Below, piece by piece: positions 8,103-16,912 of a DNA stretch of 64,000 nt. Origin of the DNA: Kumtagia sp963839725 (GTDB taxonomy: Bacteria > Pseudomonadota > Alphaproteobacteria > Rhizobiales > Rhizobiaceae); assembly GCA_963839725.1 (NCBI GenBank), contig CAWIWT010000018.1:62001-126000 (forward strand), in the 5' to 3' direction. The position numbers and the translations under genes were made by a program. The notes under the pieces are model-generated. The model did no database searches and was not told where the DNA came from. It was given only the letters and a program-made list of their open reading frames with translations. Each line of letters starts with the position of its first letter. The stretch's first letter is position 1.

Positions 8103-8525
8103 ATGCACTTGACCTTCGCACGATACATAGCTCTCCCCGCCCTCTCCTTGCTGCTCATGCTGCCCCAAAGCGGATTGGCATTGCAGGCGATCGGCGGGGA
8201 CTATTGCGGAAAGGTGATGTCTGGTGGCGAGTGGGTCGATGTGGTCACGACCCTGACCACCAGACCTGATGGTCTGCTTAGCGGCCAATACGAGTTTAAC
8301 GACAAGGGCAAGTTAGCACCCGGCACGCTGCGCGAGAACAACAAAGCATCGGAGGATGCTCGAGTTTTCACGTGGGTCGACAAATATGGCACCGGAACGC
8401 TCATGGCCAGCTTTTCGGAGAACCGGGCATCCTTCGAGGGGCTATGGGGCGACGGTGACGAAATGCCGGGTTTCGGCTGGACCGGCCAACGCTGCAACAT
8501 GGACAGCGTCAGGAACTCGACGTAG
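8103..8525 (+). CDS. Small secreted protein of unknown function
   Basis: The 140-residue protein has a clear Sec signal peptide (hydrophobic core about residues 8-24, cleavage after LALQA or nearby). The mature part is rich in glycine and tryptophan and contains two cysteines, in GGDYCGK and TGQRCNM, which could form a disulfide linking the ends of a small beta-sandwich. I recognise no family. It lies convergent to degP with only 39 bases between the stops and is separated by 64 bases from the acetyltransferase, so it is probably expressed on its own. Confidence 0.7.
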   Translation: MHLTFARYIALPALSLLLMLPQSGLALQAIGGDYCGKVMSGGEWVDVVTTLTTRPDGLLSGQYEFNDKGKLAPGTLRENNKASEDARVFTWVDKYGTGTLMASFSENRASFEGLWGDGDEMPGFGWTGQRCNMDSVRNST

Positions 8526-8564
8526 CAGTCCTCACCGTCCTGACGATGCCAGACAGCGAGAAAC

Positions 8565-10175
8565 TTAATCCATCCGCAGCGTTACGAAGCGCAACTCACC
8601 GGACTTGGACGACAGCATCAGCAGTGCATTCTTGCGGCCCTGATCCTTAAGGGCGCCAACGCGATCCATCACATCCTTCGGCGTCGAAACCGACTCCTGA
8701 GCGATCTCGGTTATCACTTCGCCAGCAAGGATACCCCTCTCGGCAGCCAGCGAGTTGGGTGTGACCTCGGTGATCACCACGCCAGAAACGTCCCTGGCGA
8801 TCTCAAACTTCTTGCGCGCCTCGTCATTGAGTTCTCCGACGGTCATCCCGAGCACCGTTGCGGTCGCGATCTCGCCCGGCTGGTCCTTCTCATGCTCCTC
8901 TTCGGCATCGGCGACCTTCTCGCCATCCTCGAGGCGGCCGAGCGTTACCTTAACCGTTTGCTCGACGCCCTTGCGCACGATGAGTACATCGACCGCCTTG
9001 CCGACCGGGCTTTCGGCGACAACGCGCGGCAGGTCGCGCATATCTCTCACATCCTTACCGTCGAACTTGATGATGACGTCACCGGCGAGGATCGAGCCGT
9101 TGTCGACCGGACCGCCCTTGATGATACCGGCGACCAGTGCGCCTTTGGCAGTGGCCATCCCAAGGCTCTCGGCGATCTCATCGGTCACCGGCTGTATGCG
9201 GACGCCGAGCCAGCCACGGCGCGTTTCGCCGAACTCGCGCAATTGATCGACAACGCCAACAGCCAGTTCCGAGGGGATCGAGAAGCCGATCCCGATCGAG
9301 CCCCCAGACGGCGAGATGATCGCCGTGTTGATGCCGATGACCTCGCCATCCATGTTGAACAGCGGTCCGCCCGAGTTACCCCGGTTGATCGCCGCGTCGG
9401 TCTGGATGAAATCGTCATAAGGGCCGGCATTGATGTCGCGGTTGCGCGCCGAGATGATGCCGACGGTCACCGTGCCACCAAGGCCGAACGGGTTACCGAT
9501 CGCCATCACCCAATCGCCGATGCGCATCTTGTTGGAATCGCCGAACGTCACGGCGGTCAGCTTCTTCAGCTTAGGATCGACCTTCAAAACGGCAATGTCG
9601 GTCTTGGTGTCTGTGCCGACCAGTTCGGCTTTCAGTTTCGAACCGTCGGAGAAGTTGACTTCGATCTCGTCGGCGTCGGCGATGACGTGATTGTTTGTGA
9701 CCACGATGCCCCTTTCTGCATCGACCACGAAGCCGGAGCCGAGTGATTGGACCTTTTGCGAGCCACCGCCGCCTTCACCGTCCTCACCCTCGCGATTCTT
9801 GAAGAAGTCGTCGAAGAAATCCTGGAACGGCGAGCCTTCCGGCAGCTGCGGCATCGGCACAGCGTTTGGCGCCTCCGTGCCCTTCACATTCTGCGATGTC
9901 GAGATGTTGACGACCGCGCCAAGCAGGCGCTCGGCAAGGTCGGCCACGGAAGACGGACCGTGCTGGGTTACCAGCGGCTGAACCTGCACCGGCGGCTCGG
10001 TTTGCACCGGCGGCGGAGTTTGCGCAGGCGACACAGTTTCCGCGGGCTGCTGGTTCTGCTCCTGAGCAAGCGCAAGGGGCGCAAAGGCGGGAATGACGAG
10101 CGCTCCAGCCAGCAGGATTCTCATCGTCGCGCGAAGATTCTTGCGGAAAGCCGAGTGGATGGGCGTGGCGCTCAT
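8565..10175 (-). CDS. degP: Periplasmic serine protease Do (DegP/MucD family)
   Basis: A 536-residue HtrA protease that degrades or refolds misfolded envelope proteins. After a signal peptide (core about 20-38) and a proline/glutamine-rich linker come the trypsin-like domain with catalytic His163 (TNNHVIADADE), Asp193 (TDIAVLK) and Ser268 (RGNSGGPL), then two PDZ domains (about 290-380 and 420-530). A GGAG site precedes the ATG; an internal ATG at residue 18 is the alternative. It follows hflK-hflC-DUF2065 on the same strand with a 116-base gap, an order seen across Rhizobiales that gathers membrane and periplasmic quality control. Confidence 0.95.
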   Translation of the reverse strand: MSATPIHSAFRKNLRATMRILLAGALVIPAFAPLALAQEQNQQPAETVSPAQTPPPVQTEPPVQVQPLVTQHGPSSVADLAERLLGAVVNISTSQNVKGTEAPNAVPMPQLPEGSPFQDFFDDFFKNREGEDGEGGGGSQKVQSLGSGFVVDAERGIVVTNNHVIADADEIEVNFSDGSKLKAELVGTDTKTDIAVLKVDPKLKKLTAVTFGDSNKMRIGDWVMAIGNPFGLGGTVTVGIISARNRDINAGPYDDFIQTDAAINRGNSGGPLFNMDGEVIGINTAIISPSGGSIGIGFSIPSELAVGVVDQLREFGETRRGWLGVRIQPVTDEIAESLGMATAKGALVAGIIKGGPVDNGSILAGDVIIKFDGKDVRDMRDLPRVVAESPVGKAVDVLIVRKGVEQTVKVTLGRLEDGEKVADAEEEHEKDQPGEIATATVLGMTVGELNDEARKKFEIARDVSGVVITEVTPNSLAAERGILAGEVITEIAQESVSTPKDVMDRVGALKDQGRKNALLMLSSKSGELRFVTLRMD

Positions 10176-10291
10176 AAACTAATCTCCGGAGGGTTCGGAT
10201 GCCCGCGCAGGTTTGCAGAGCCGCTGCGGACCGTGGTGAAGAAATAGGGCGTGTTTGCGGCCATGCCTATCGGGAAAATCACAATCTTGCG

Positions 10292-10477
10292 TTATCCCCG
10301 CACCAGCCAGACGACGCCGACCCCCAATGCGATCGCCGCAAGTCCGGCAACGCGCAGTGTACCCTCGGGAACCGACAGGACTTCCGCCGCCAACCGTTTC
10401 GCAAGATTGGGAAAGCCGCCATAGACCAAGCCCTCGGCAACGAGGACCAGCCCTATGGCGGCAAAGAAGTCGCTCAC
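10292..10477 (-). CDS. DUF2065 small membrane protein
   Basis: A 61-residue protein with two predicted membrane helices (about 5-20 and 42-58) and the conserved EGLVYGGFP turn of the DUF2065 (YjeT) family. Its function is unknown. The start codon abuts the hflC stop directly, so it is the third member of the hflK-hflC unit. This association is widespread in proteobacteria and suggests a small accessory to the HflKC complex or to the DegP protein encoded next. Confidence 0.85.
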   Translation of the reverse strand: MSDFFAAIGLVLVAEGLVYGGFPNLAKRLAAEVLSVPEGTLRVAGLAAIALGVGVVWLVRG

Positions 10478-11425
10478 TTATTGAGCCGGAGCCGCGGCAG
10501 CGCCGTTTGCAGGCGCAGCGGGCGCCGGCGGTGCGGTCACCGGAGTGCCATCCGCGTTCTTGAAGTAGCGCATGAATTCCGAATCCGGCGTCAGCACCAT
10601 CGTCGTGCTAGCGCTGTCCAGCCCCGCTCCATAGGCGATCATCGAGCGATAGAACTCGAAGAAGCCCGGGTCACGCTGAAAGGCATTGGCGAATGCCGCG
10701 TTGCGCTGCGCTTCGCCCTCGCCGCGCAGGATTTCCGATTCCTTGCGCGCCGCCGCAACCGTCTCGACCACCTCGCGATCGACGCGCGCGCGAATACGCT
10801 GCGCCGCCTCGCGGCCACGGGCGCGCAGGCGCTCGGCCTCGGCGAGACGCTCGGCCTTCATACGGTCATAGGTCTGTTGCGAAACCTCGGCGGTCAGGTC
10901 GGTCCGGCGAATACGCACATCCTCGATCTGCAAGCCGAGCGACGTTGCATCGGGGCGCAACTGGTCACGCACCTCGCGCATCATCGACGCGCGCTCTTCC
11001 GACAATGCCGCTTCGAAGCCGCGAAGACCGTAGACACGGCGAAGCGCAGCGTCGAGACGGGTGCGCAGCCGCTGTTCGGCGAGTTCGACGCTGCCGGAGA
11101 CCGCGGCCCTGAAGACGCGCGCGTCGGCGATCTTGTAGGCCACGAAGGCGTCGACCTCGAAGAACTTGCCGCCCGAAACCTGCACGCGGATGTTGTCGAG
11201 GTCGAAGCGCATGACGCGGTCCTCGATGATCTGCACGTTGTCGGCCTCCATGAAAGCGAACGGCGCCTTGAAATAGATGCCGGGCTCGGTCTTCACTTCG
11301 ACGATCTCGCCGAAGCGCAGCACGATCGCCTGCTCGCGCTCGTTGACCACGAACACCGACGAATAGATGAGGAAAAGGATGACGACGGCAACGACGCCGA
11401 TAGCTGCAAGGCGGTTCGACATCAC
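10478..11425 (-). CDS. hflC: HflC, SPFH/prohibitin-family FtsH modulator
   Basis: HflC with HflK forms a large membrane-anchored cage around the FtsH protease and controls its access to membrane substrates. The 315-residue protein has one N-terminal membrane anchor (about 7-25, ending VFVVNEREQAIVLRFG), the SPFH domain, and a long charged coiled coil (about 190-255, rich in Arg/Glu/Ala) before an Ala/Pro-rich tail. It overlaps hflK by four bases. Confidence 0.95.
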   Translation of the reverse strand: MMSNRLAAIGVVAVVILFLIYSSVFVVNEREQAIVLRFGEIVEVKTEPGIYFKAPFAFMEADNVQIIEDRVMRFDLDNIRVQVSGGKFFEVDAFVAYKIADARVFRAAVSGSVELAEQRLRTRLDAALRRVYGLRGFEAALSEERASMMREVRDQLRPDATSLGLQIEDVRIRRTDLTAEVSQQTYDRMKAERLAEAERLRARGREAAQRIRARVDREVVETVAAARKESEILRGEGEAQRNAAFANAFQRDPGFFEFYRSMIAYGAGLDSASTTMVLTPDSEFMRYFKNADGTPVTAPPAPAAPANGAAAAPAQ

Positions 11426-12519
11426 TTGCTTCCTTCCGTGGGCGCGCGCTTCTGCAACTCAGGCAGCGGCAGATATGGCACCACTCCCTGCCCGCCACCC
11501 TGCTCCAGGATCACCTTGTTGGCGCCCTGCATCACACGCTCCATGGTTTCCAGATAAAGGCGCTTGCGGGTGACTTCCGGCGCCTTGGCATATTCGTCAT
11601 AGACAGAAATGAAGCGCTGCGCCTCACCTTCCGCTTCCTGGACAACGCGGTTCTTATAGGCAGCCGCCTCTTCGCGGATCTGCGCCGCCTCGCCGCGCGC
11701 CTGACCAAGCTTCTGGTTGGAGTACTGATTGGACTCCTCGACGAAGCGGTCCTCATCCTGCTCGGCGCGCTGAACCTCGTCAAAAGCGTCGGCGACCTCG
11801 CGCGGCGGCGCCGCATCTTCGATCGAGATCGCATTGATGCTGATCCCCGCGCCATACTGGTCGAGCGTCGATTGGATGATCCCGCGTACCGCGTCGGCGA
11901 TGCCCTGACGATCGTCGCGGAAAATATCCTGCGCCGGTCGGCGGCCAACCGCTTCGCGCATGGCGCTTTCGGCGATTTGCCCGACCATGCCGTCCGGATC
12001 CTCAACGTTGAACAGATAGGCTTCAGGATTGGAAACCTGATACGCCACCGAAAATTTCACATCGACGATGTTCTGGTCGCCGGAAAGCATCAGGCCGGTG
12101 GTGGAAGTGCCTCGTCCACCGCCGATATTGATCAGCTTTTCAGCCGTATTGGCCTTCTCGACTGTCTCGACCGGCCACCAATGAAAATGCAGGCCCGGCT
12201 GGGAAAGCTCTGTCTTCGGCTTACCGAACCGCAGCTCGACCGCCAGTTCGTCCGGCTGAACGGTATAGACGCATTGGAATATCCAGAAGGCCACGAGCAA
12301 TAGGCCGATCAGACCGAACATCGCCGGGTTAGCGCCACCGCCTCCCGGCAAGGCGTTCTTCAGACGGTCCTGGCCGCGTCGAATGATATCCTCGAGATCG
12401 GGAGGGGTTCCCTGTCCACTTGGGCCACGCGGGCCATGTCCCCATGGACCACCACCGCCGCCATTGCCGCCGCCGCCCCACGGGCCGCCGCCTCCGCCGC
12501 TTTGATTCTTCCAGGGCAT
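11422..12519 (-). CDS. hflK: HflK, SPFH/prohibitin-family FtsH modulator
   Basis: Partner of HflC. The 365-residue protein starts MPWKNQSGGGGGPWGGG and has a glycine-rich cytoplasmic tail of about 50 residues, a membrane anchor (about 75-95), the SPFH domain beginning near QPDELAVELRFG, and a coiled coil. The ATG at 12519 with AGGAA upstream is preferred over an in-frame GTG 18 bases earlier. The glycine-rich start is normal for HflK. The 145 bases separating it from folA probably hold the promoter of the operon, though no clear -35/-10 was recognised. Confidence 0.95.
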   Translation of the reverse strand: MPWKNQSGGGGGPWGGGGNGGGGGPWGHGPRGPSGQGTPPDLEDIIRRGQDRLKNALPGGGGANPAMFGLIGLLLVAFWIFQCVYTVQPDELAVELRFGKPKTELSQPGLHFHWWPVETVEKANTAEKLINIGGGRGTSTTGLMLSGDQNIVDVKFSVAYQVSNPEAYLFNVEDPDGMVGQIAESAMREAVGRRPAQDIFRDDRQGIADAVRGIIQSTLDQYGAGISINAISIEDAAPPREVADAFDEVQRAEQDEDRFVEESNQYSNQKLGQARGEAAQIREEAAAYKNRVVQEAEGEAQRFISVYDEYAKAPEVTRKRLYLETMERVMQGANKVILEQGGGQGVVPYLPLPELQKRAPTEGSK

Positions 12520-12664
12520 CGAGTTCCTTTCCCTCACGCTGCCGGTCTCAGGGGCCGGCTGGCGTATGAATTCGTTTGCTCTTGTATAAGGTCGCCTCGT
12601 CGCGCTTTCAACGCGGCCGCCACCACCAGACTATCAATCCGGCGACAAAAGCATCGATTGTCCG

Positions 12665-13195
12665 CTATCCGCCTTCATGCACGCCGGCGCGGCGCGCGTA
12701 AACGGTGTAGCGTGTCGCATGACTGTCCTTCTCGCCGGCTGGCGTGCCGTCGGTGCTGACAATCTCCCAGATTTCAGGATCGACAGCCGGAAAAACCGTG
12801 TCGCCATCCACTTCCGCGAGAACGTGGGTCAGGTGAAGCCGGTCGGCAACCGATATCGCCTGCCGGTAGATTTCACCGCCGCCGATGATACAAATCTCAT
12901 CGGCTCCCACCATGCACCTGCCTTTGGTGCGCGCCAGCGTCAGTGCATCCTGCAACGAGCCAACAACCTCCGCTCCATCGGCGCGGTAATCCGAATCGCG
13001 GGTGACGACGATGTTCAGCCGCCCTGGCAAAGGTCGCTTCGGAAAACTCTCCCAAGTTTTGCGGCCCATAACGATCGGCTTACCCATCGTGCCAGCCTTG
13101 AAGCGCTTGAGATCGGTCGACAGCCGCCATGGCAGACCGCCATCACGACCGATTACGCCATTCTCGGCAACGGCAGCATAAATTCCGACGAGCAT
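12665..13195 (-). CDS. folA: Dihydrofolate reductase
   Basis: Reduces dihydrofolate to tetrahydrofolate with NADPH. The 176-residue protein has the typical opening ...YAAVAENGVIGRDGGLPW, the catalytic acid Asp28 in RLSTDLKRFK, the cofactor site VMGRKTWESFP and ICIIGGGEIYRQ. Its ATG overlaps the stop of the DUF4424 gene (TGATG), and thyA lies just upstream of that, so folA regenerates the folate consumed by ThyA in one transcription unit, as in most Rhizobiales. Confidence 0.95.
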   Translation of the reverse strand: MLVGIYAAVAENGVIGRDGGLPWRLSTDLKRFKAGTMGKPIVMGRKTWESFPKRPLPGRLNIVVTRDSDYRADGAEVVGSLQDALTLARTKGRCMVGADEICIIGGGEIYRQAISVADRLHLTHVLAEVDGDTVFPAVDPEIWEIVSTDGTPAGEKDSHATRYTVYARRAGVHEGG

Positions 13196-14208
13196 CAGTT
13201 GGCGCTGCTTTCCGCGTCATGCGGAACCAGGATCAGCACTTCCAGATCCTTCTCCGGGTTGAAATCCTTCGCATGGACCTCGAACCGGGTCGGGCCGGTC
13301 TTGGTGACGCCCTCGCCGCAGAAGCTGACAAGATTCTTGGGGTCGCCCTTGTCGATCGTCAGGTTGAACTCGCCGATATTGCCGAGAGCCCAGTTTCCAC
13401 CGGTGGTGAGGACATACTCAATGGCGTTCTGCCCCATTGCCGGCGAGCCATCCGGGCCCTTCTTCGCCGCCTTCATGATGGCTTTCTCAAAATTCGCATC
13501 AATACAGTACCGTTGCTTGTCTTCGGCATAGCCATCCAGGAACTTGCCATCATAGAAAAAGCCAACGCCAACCGCCGAACTGAGACTTGGCTTGTATCGA
13601 TGCGAGACGCTGACCGTCTTGCCGGCCGGAAACTTGGCTTTCCACCAATAGGTCGATTTCAGCGTCCAGATCGGTGTGCGAACATGCTTCCAGCCGGAGC
13701 CGTCATCGTAGCTGTCGATATAGATCAGCCCACGATCGATCCAATCGGCTGCATCGGTTTCCGGGAGCTTCGCCAGCGCGTCGGTGGCGGCCTTCAGGAA
13801 CGGGCTTGCAGGAACGTCCTTTGCTCTCAATTCTTCAGTGATATCGACGCCAACCGCAAACGCTTTCTGCTCAAGCTGGGGTATCACGGTGGCACCATCG
13901 ACAGATACTTCGAAGCCGAGGAAATTGTCGGATGTGTCGTCCGGCAAGTTCGGCATCCAATGCGGATTTGCAGCGATGTCGGGCATCGGGAACGCCACAA
14001 TCGTCTCGATGTCCTTGTCGGTGGTGTTGCGGAAGACGTAATCGACCTTCACCTCGTCCATCGAGATGAAGAGATCTTCCTTGTCCATCGTTATCGAATC
14101 GGTTCGGCCAAGGATCAACCCGCCGGCACCCAAGCCAGCGACGGAGTCGTTGGCAAGCGCAGGTAGTGGCGCGCTAAGCAGCAATGCAAGGAGAACGCGG
14201 CGCAACAT
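13195..14208 (-). CDS. Secreted DUF4424 protein
   Basis: A 337-residue exported protein with an N-terminal signal peptide ending ...SAPLPALAN and a DUF4424 domain over nearly its whole length. Typical features are the VDYVFRN and VAFPMPDI strands and the WWKAKFPAGKTVSV block. The function is unknown. The ATG at 14208, with GAGGGAAG eight bases before it, is preferred over a TTG 12 bases earlier. It sits between thyA and folA on one strand with near-zero spacing, which looks like operon hitch-hiking rather than a folate role. Confidence 0.82.
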   Translation of the reverse strand: MLRRVLLALLLSAPLPALANDSVAGLGAGGLILGRTDSITMDKEDLFISMDEVKVDYVFRNTTDKDIETIVAFPMPDIAANPHWMPNLPDDTSDNFLGFEVSVDGATVIPQLEQKAFAVGVDITEELRAKDVPASPFLKAATDALAKLPETDAADWIDRGLIYIDSYDDGSGWKHVRTPIWTLKSTYWWKAKFPAGKTVSVSHRYKPSLSSAVGVGFFYDGKFLDGYAEDKQRYCIDANFEKAIMKAAKKGPDGSPAMGQNAIEYVLTTGGNWALGNIGEFNLTIDKGDPKNLVSFCGEGVTKTGPTRFEVHAKDFNPEKDLEVLILVPHDAESSAN

Positions 14209-14248
14209 CACTTCCCTCAAGGTCGGTGCGCTAAAGCGCGACAGCTTC

Positions 14249-15044
14249 TCATACCGCGATCGGCGCCTTGATGCTGGCGTCGGGATGATAGTTCTCGAGC
14301 GTGAAATCCTCGAAGCGGAAGGCGAAAAGGTCGGTCACATCGGGATTGATCCGCATCGTCGGCAACACTTTCGGCGTGCGCGAAAGCTGCTCGCGCGCCT
14401 GCTCGAAATGGTTCGAATAGAGATGCGTATCGCCAAGCGTGTGTACGAAATCGCCGGGCTTCAACCCGGTCACCTGCGCCACCATCATGGTAAGCAGAGC
14501 ATAGGACGCGATGTTGAACGGTACGCCGAGGAAAATATCCGCCGAACGTTGGTAGAGTTGGCAGGAGAGCTTGCCATCGGCGACATAGAACTGGAACAGG
14601 CAGTGACAGGGCGGAAGCGCCATCGCGTCCACTTCTTCCGGATTCCAGGCGGAGACGATCAAACGTCTTGAATGAGGATTCCTGCGTATCTGTTTGAGAA
14701 GATTCGACAATCTGGTCGATCTCGCCGCCATCTCGCGTCGGCCAGGATCGCCATTGCGCCCCATAGACCGGGCCGAGGTCTCCGTTTTCGTCCGCCCATT
14801 CGTCCCAGATCGTAACGCCGTTGTCGTTGAGATATTTGATGTTTGTGTCGCCGGCCAGGAACCACAGCAACTCATGGATGATCGACTTAAGATGCAGTTT
14901 CTTGGTGGTCGCCACCGGGAAACCTTTGCTCAGGTCGAACCGCATCTGGTAGCCGAACACCGAGCGCACGCCTGTGCCGGTGCGGTCCGAACGGTCGGTG
15001 CCGTGCTTCAAAACGTGGTCGAGAAGATCGAGATATTGGCGCAT
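14249..15044 (-). pseudogene. thyA: Thymidylate synthase, interrupted by a one-base frameshift
   Basis: ThyA makes dTMP from dUMP using methylene-tetrahydrofolate. The first 116 or so codons read in one frame (from MRQYLDLLDHVLKHG through GPVYGAQWRSW and EIDQIVE) and the rest in another (LLKQIRRNPHSRR, catalytic cysteine in ALPPCHCLFQFYV, LYQRSADIFLGVPFN, and the C-terminal IKAPIAV). Removing one base near 14699-14706 restores a single 264-residue protein matching the family length. Since dTMP synthesis is essential unless ThyX is present, either this is a sequencing error or the strain relies on another enzyme. It is labelled pseudogene only because the frame is broken here. Confidence 0.85.
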
Positions 15045-15146
15045 TGGCTTCTGGCTGATTCCGGGTTGATCGAACATAGCGCATCTGAGGCTCGCATTCA
15101 GCACCAGTGGCACGCTCAAACGAAAGCAATCCCCAACTGCCGAGTT

Positions 15147-15587
15147 TTACTGACTCAAACCGGGCCAATTCGCGTCGGCTCTTGAGATGTTGGCCGTGGC
15201 GTCCTTCTCCCATTTCGAGCGGACGCCCTTTGAATAGTTGAGGTACAGCTTTCCGTCGACGATGCTCCAAGCTTCGGGATCGCCCTCGGCCTTGTATCCA
15301 TTTGACGCCGCCCAAGCGCAATTCCCACCGAACTGCGGAAGGTATTTTTCGGGGTCGGCGACAAAGGCTGCGCGGTTGACGGCACTGACGAAGTAGTAGG
15401 TTGCACCGCGGTGTTCAGCAGCGAACTCCGGAGATCCCTTTCGCGCGGTCTTCTCATCAAAATAGGCAACAACGTCGTACCCATCGACGGCGACCATATT
15501 GATCGAAGTCGCAAAGGCGACCCCGTTACCCAAATCAATCGAGACAAGCAGTGCAATCGCACCGCACGCAAACTCACGCCTGTTCAT
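15147..15587 (-). CDS. Exported YHS-domain protein
   Basis: A 146-residue protein with an N-terminal export signal (MNRREFACGAIALLVSI) and a YHS-type domain: YDVVAYFDEKTARKGSPEF, YYFVSAVNRAAFVADPEKYLPQFGGNCAWAA in shorter blocks. The motif of this family (…YGGYCA in many members) appears here as FGGNCAWAA. YHS domains are thought to bind metals. It may act in periplasmic metal handling, but no substrate can be inferred. It is transcribed in the same direction as thyA but is separated from it by about 100 bases. Confidence 0.8.
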   Translation of the reverse strand: MNRREFACGAIALLVSIDLGNGVAFATSINMVAVDGYDVVAYFDEKTARKGSPEFAAEHRGATYYFVSAVNRAAFVADPEKYLPQFGGNCAWAASNGYKAEGDPEAWSIVDGKLYLNYSKGVRSKWEKDATANISRADANWPGLSQ

Positions 15588-15686
15588 TGTCGCGCCCTTA
15601 CGTCCACCAACTGCCGCAATGCTACCGGCCAAATCTGCCGGAAGCATTTCACATTTGCGACAGAACGCACGAAGGGATTGGGCGGA

Positions 15687-15998
15687 CTACAGCGAAGTGA
15701 GTTTGCCGAGATCCTTGGCCACCAAATAATAGAACGTCACGCGGCTCTTCGAACTGTCCGCAGACATCGCCGCAGCCGTCTTCTTGATCGCGGCGTCCGC
15801 CTTGGCTTCGTCAGTAACGCCAAGCTTCTTGATGACCCAATTGTTCTTGACGCGGTCTAGTTCCTTCTGGTCCGACGCAGCGACCAGCGACGAATCCTTG
15901 TTGCGCAATGCAATGCCAAGATGCTTTACGATCTTGCCGACCGTATCGGCACTGGCCTTGGCGTCATATTTCTGTACGTCTGCTAGATAGTCAGCCAT
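15687..15998 (-). CDS. DUF2853 family protein
   Basis: A 103-residue, highly charged, soluble alpha-helical protein starting MADYLADVQKY and containing IVKHLGIALRNKDSSLVA and NNWVIKKLGV, which match the DUF2853 family, a set of small proteins common in alphaproteobacteria with no assigned function. It is probably monocistronic. The following 285 bases, up to the ssrA gene, hold no other gene. Confidence 0.85.
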   Translation of the reverse strand: MADYLADVQKYDAKASADTVGKIVKHLGIALRNKDSSLVAASDQKELDRVKNNWVIKKLGVTDEAKADAAIKKTAAAMSADSSKSRVTFYYLVAKDLGKLTSL

Positions 15999-16255
15999 GT
16001 GATCTTTCCCTCGATTGTACGAATTGCCCCATCAAGCGCAATTCGATCAGCTTTCCATTTGCTGTCAATCCCATTCTACTTGCGGTGCTTGCCCACCGTA
16101 GCCAGATCAGGACAACATCCCACGCCTCTCGTTGAGCGCTAGTGATGCCGCCAGCAAAACCTAGCCGAAATGCGCCGTTGGGTCATCCGCCAAATCATGA
16201 AGGCGGGATACAACAAAAATCCCACAGGCTTTCGAAGTCCGCTGATCCAAACTCT

Positions 16256-16283
16256 TTCAATTCGCGATCGGTCAGCCTATATC
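16256..16283 (+). promoter_or_regulatory. Possible promoter of ssrA
   Basis: TTCAAT (16256-16261), a 16-base spacer and TATATC (16278-16283) would start transcription near 16290, exactly at the first hairpin (GTCAG/CTGAC) of the acceptor piece of tmRNA. The -35 is weak, so this is a pattern-based suggestion. Confidence 0.4.
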
Positions 16284-16611
16284 AGAGGCGTCAGCTTGTC
16301 TGACTATGGTGATAAACAGGCGATGAAATAAGCCGTTCGGACCCGGGGGCGGTACCCGGCGCCTCCACCAAAAGCCGCTGAACCGGCGGCTTCTGATGGG
16401 GGCGAAATAGGATCGACGAAGGTGTAAAGATCGTTCTTTTGCCCGGCATTGTACCGCCGTTATCGGGCTAAAATTATAGTTGCAAACGACAACTATGCGG
16501 AAGCACGTCTCGCTGCTTAATGCGGCGCGAACGCTTCAAATCAAGTCCTAGCGGTTCGCACTGCTAGGCGGGGTTCGGAGGTACCTGGCAACAGAAACCT
16601 CCACTTCATTT
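16284..16611 (+). ncRNA. ssrA: tmRNA, circularly permuted two-piece form
   Basis: The RNA rescues stalled ribosomes by tagging nascent proteins. As in other alphaproteobacteria the gene is permuted. The acceptor piece comes first and ends in CCA at 16368-16370 (stem-loop GTCAG/CTGAC at 16290-16304; five-base T-stem CCGGG/CCCGG). An intervening hairpin (AAGCCGC/GCGGCTT) follows, and then the coding piece starts at 16398. GGGGGCG at 16398-16404 pairs with CGCCTCC next to ACCA, including a G3-U70 pair, the alanine identity element. The tag frame from 16482 to 16520 encodes ANDNYAEARLAA then TAA. A pseudoknot-type pairing GCCCG/CGGGC surrounds 16441-16467. The 3' limit is approximate, within the last stem near 16590-16615. 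The T-loop GGCGGTA is not canonical. Confidence 0.93.
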
Positions 16612-16728
16612 CCCCAAAGTTTTTCACTTGCAGCCTCCGCCGCATTTCTTGTGCTGCGGCATGTTTTCCGGTGGCAATTCCGCGATGAAGGAAACCACCT
16701 ACCAGTTCGAGCAGTGGGAGGACCGTCC

Positions 16729-16912
16729 CTATTCCGCCGGAACCTCGGCAGCCTGTGGCCGCCGGCCAATCGTCAACTTCGTTAGGGCGAAGGCGATCAC
16801 GGAACAGATCGCGATGCCGGTGATCATCGGCAGCGGCGTTCCATCGAAGAACAGCCCCGACACCGCCACCGCCGCCGCGCCGGTAGCAAAGTGGAGCGTT
16901 CCCAATGTGTCC
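16729..16912 (-). pseudogene. 3' remnant of a Bcr/CflA-type MFS drug transporter
   Basis: On the minus strand an open frame of about 60 codons, ending in TAG at 16729-16731, encodes LGTLHFATGAAAVAV, then SGLFFDGTPLPMITGIAICS and VIAFALTKLTIGRR. This is the conserved last two membrane helices of Bcr/CflA multidrug exporters, including the hallmark DGT..PM turn. The other ten helices are missing, because at about 16905 the sequence switches into the middle of a TetR gene on the other strand. It is a non-functional stump left by a deletion. Confidence 0.75.

Noticed and set aside
16628..16906. N-terminal extension of the TetR frame
   Set aside because: These codons are the antisense of a transporter remnant with clear homology on the other strand, so they are not real TetR sequence.
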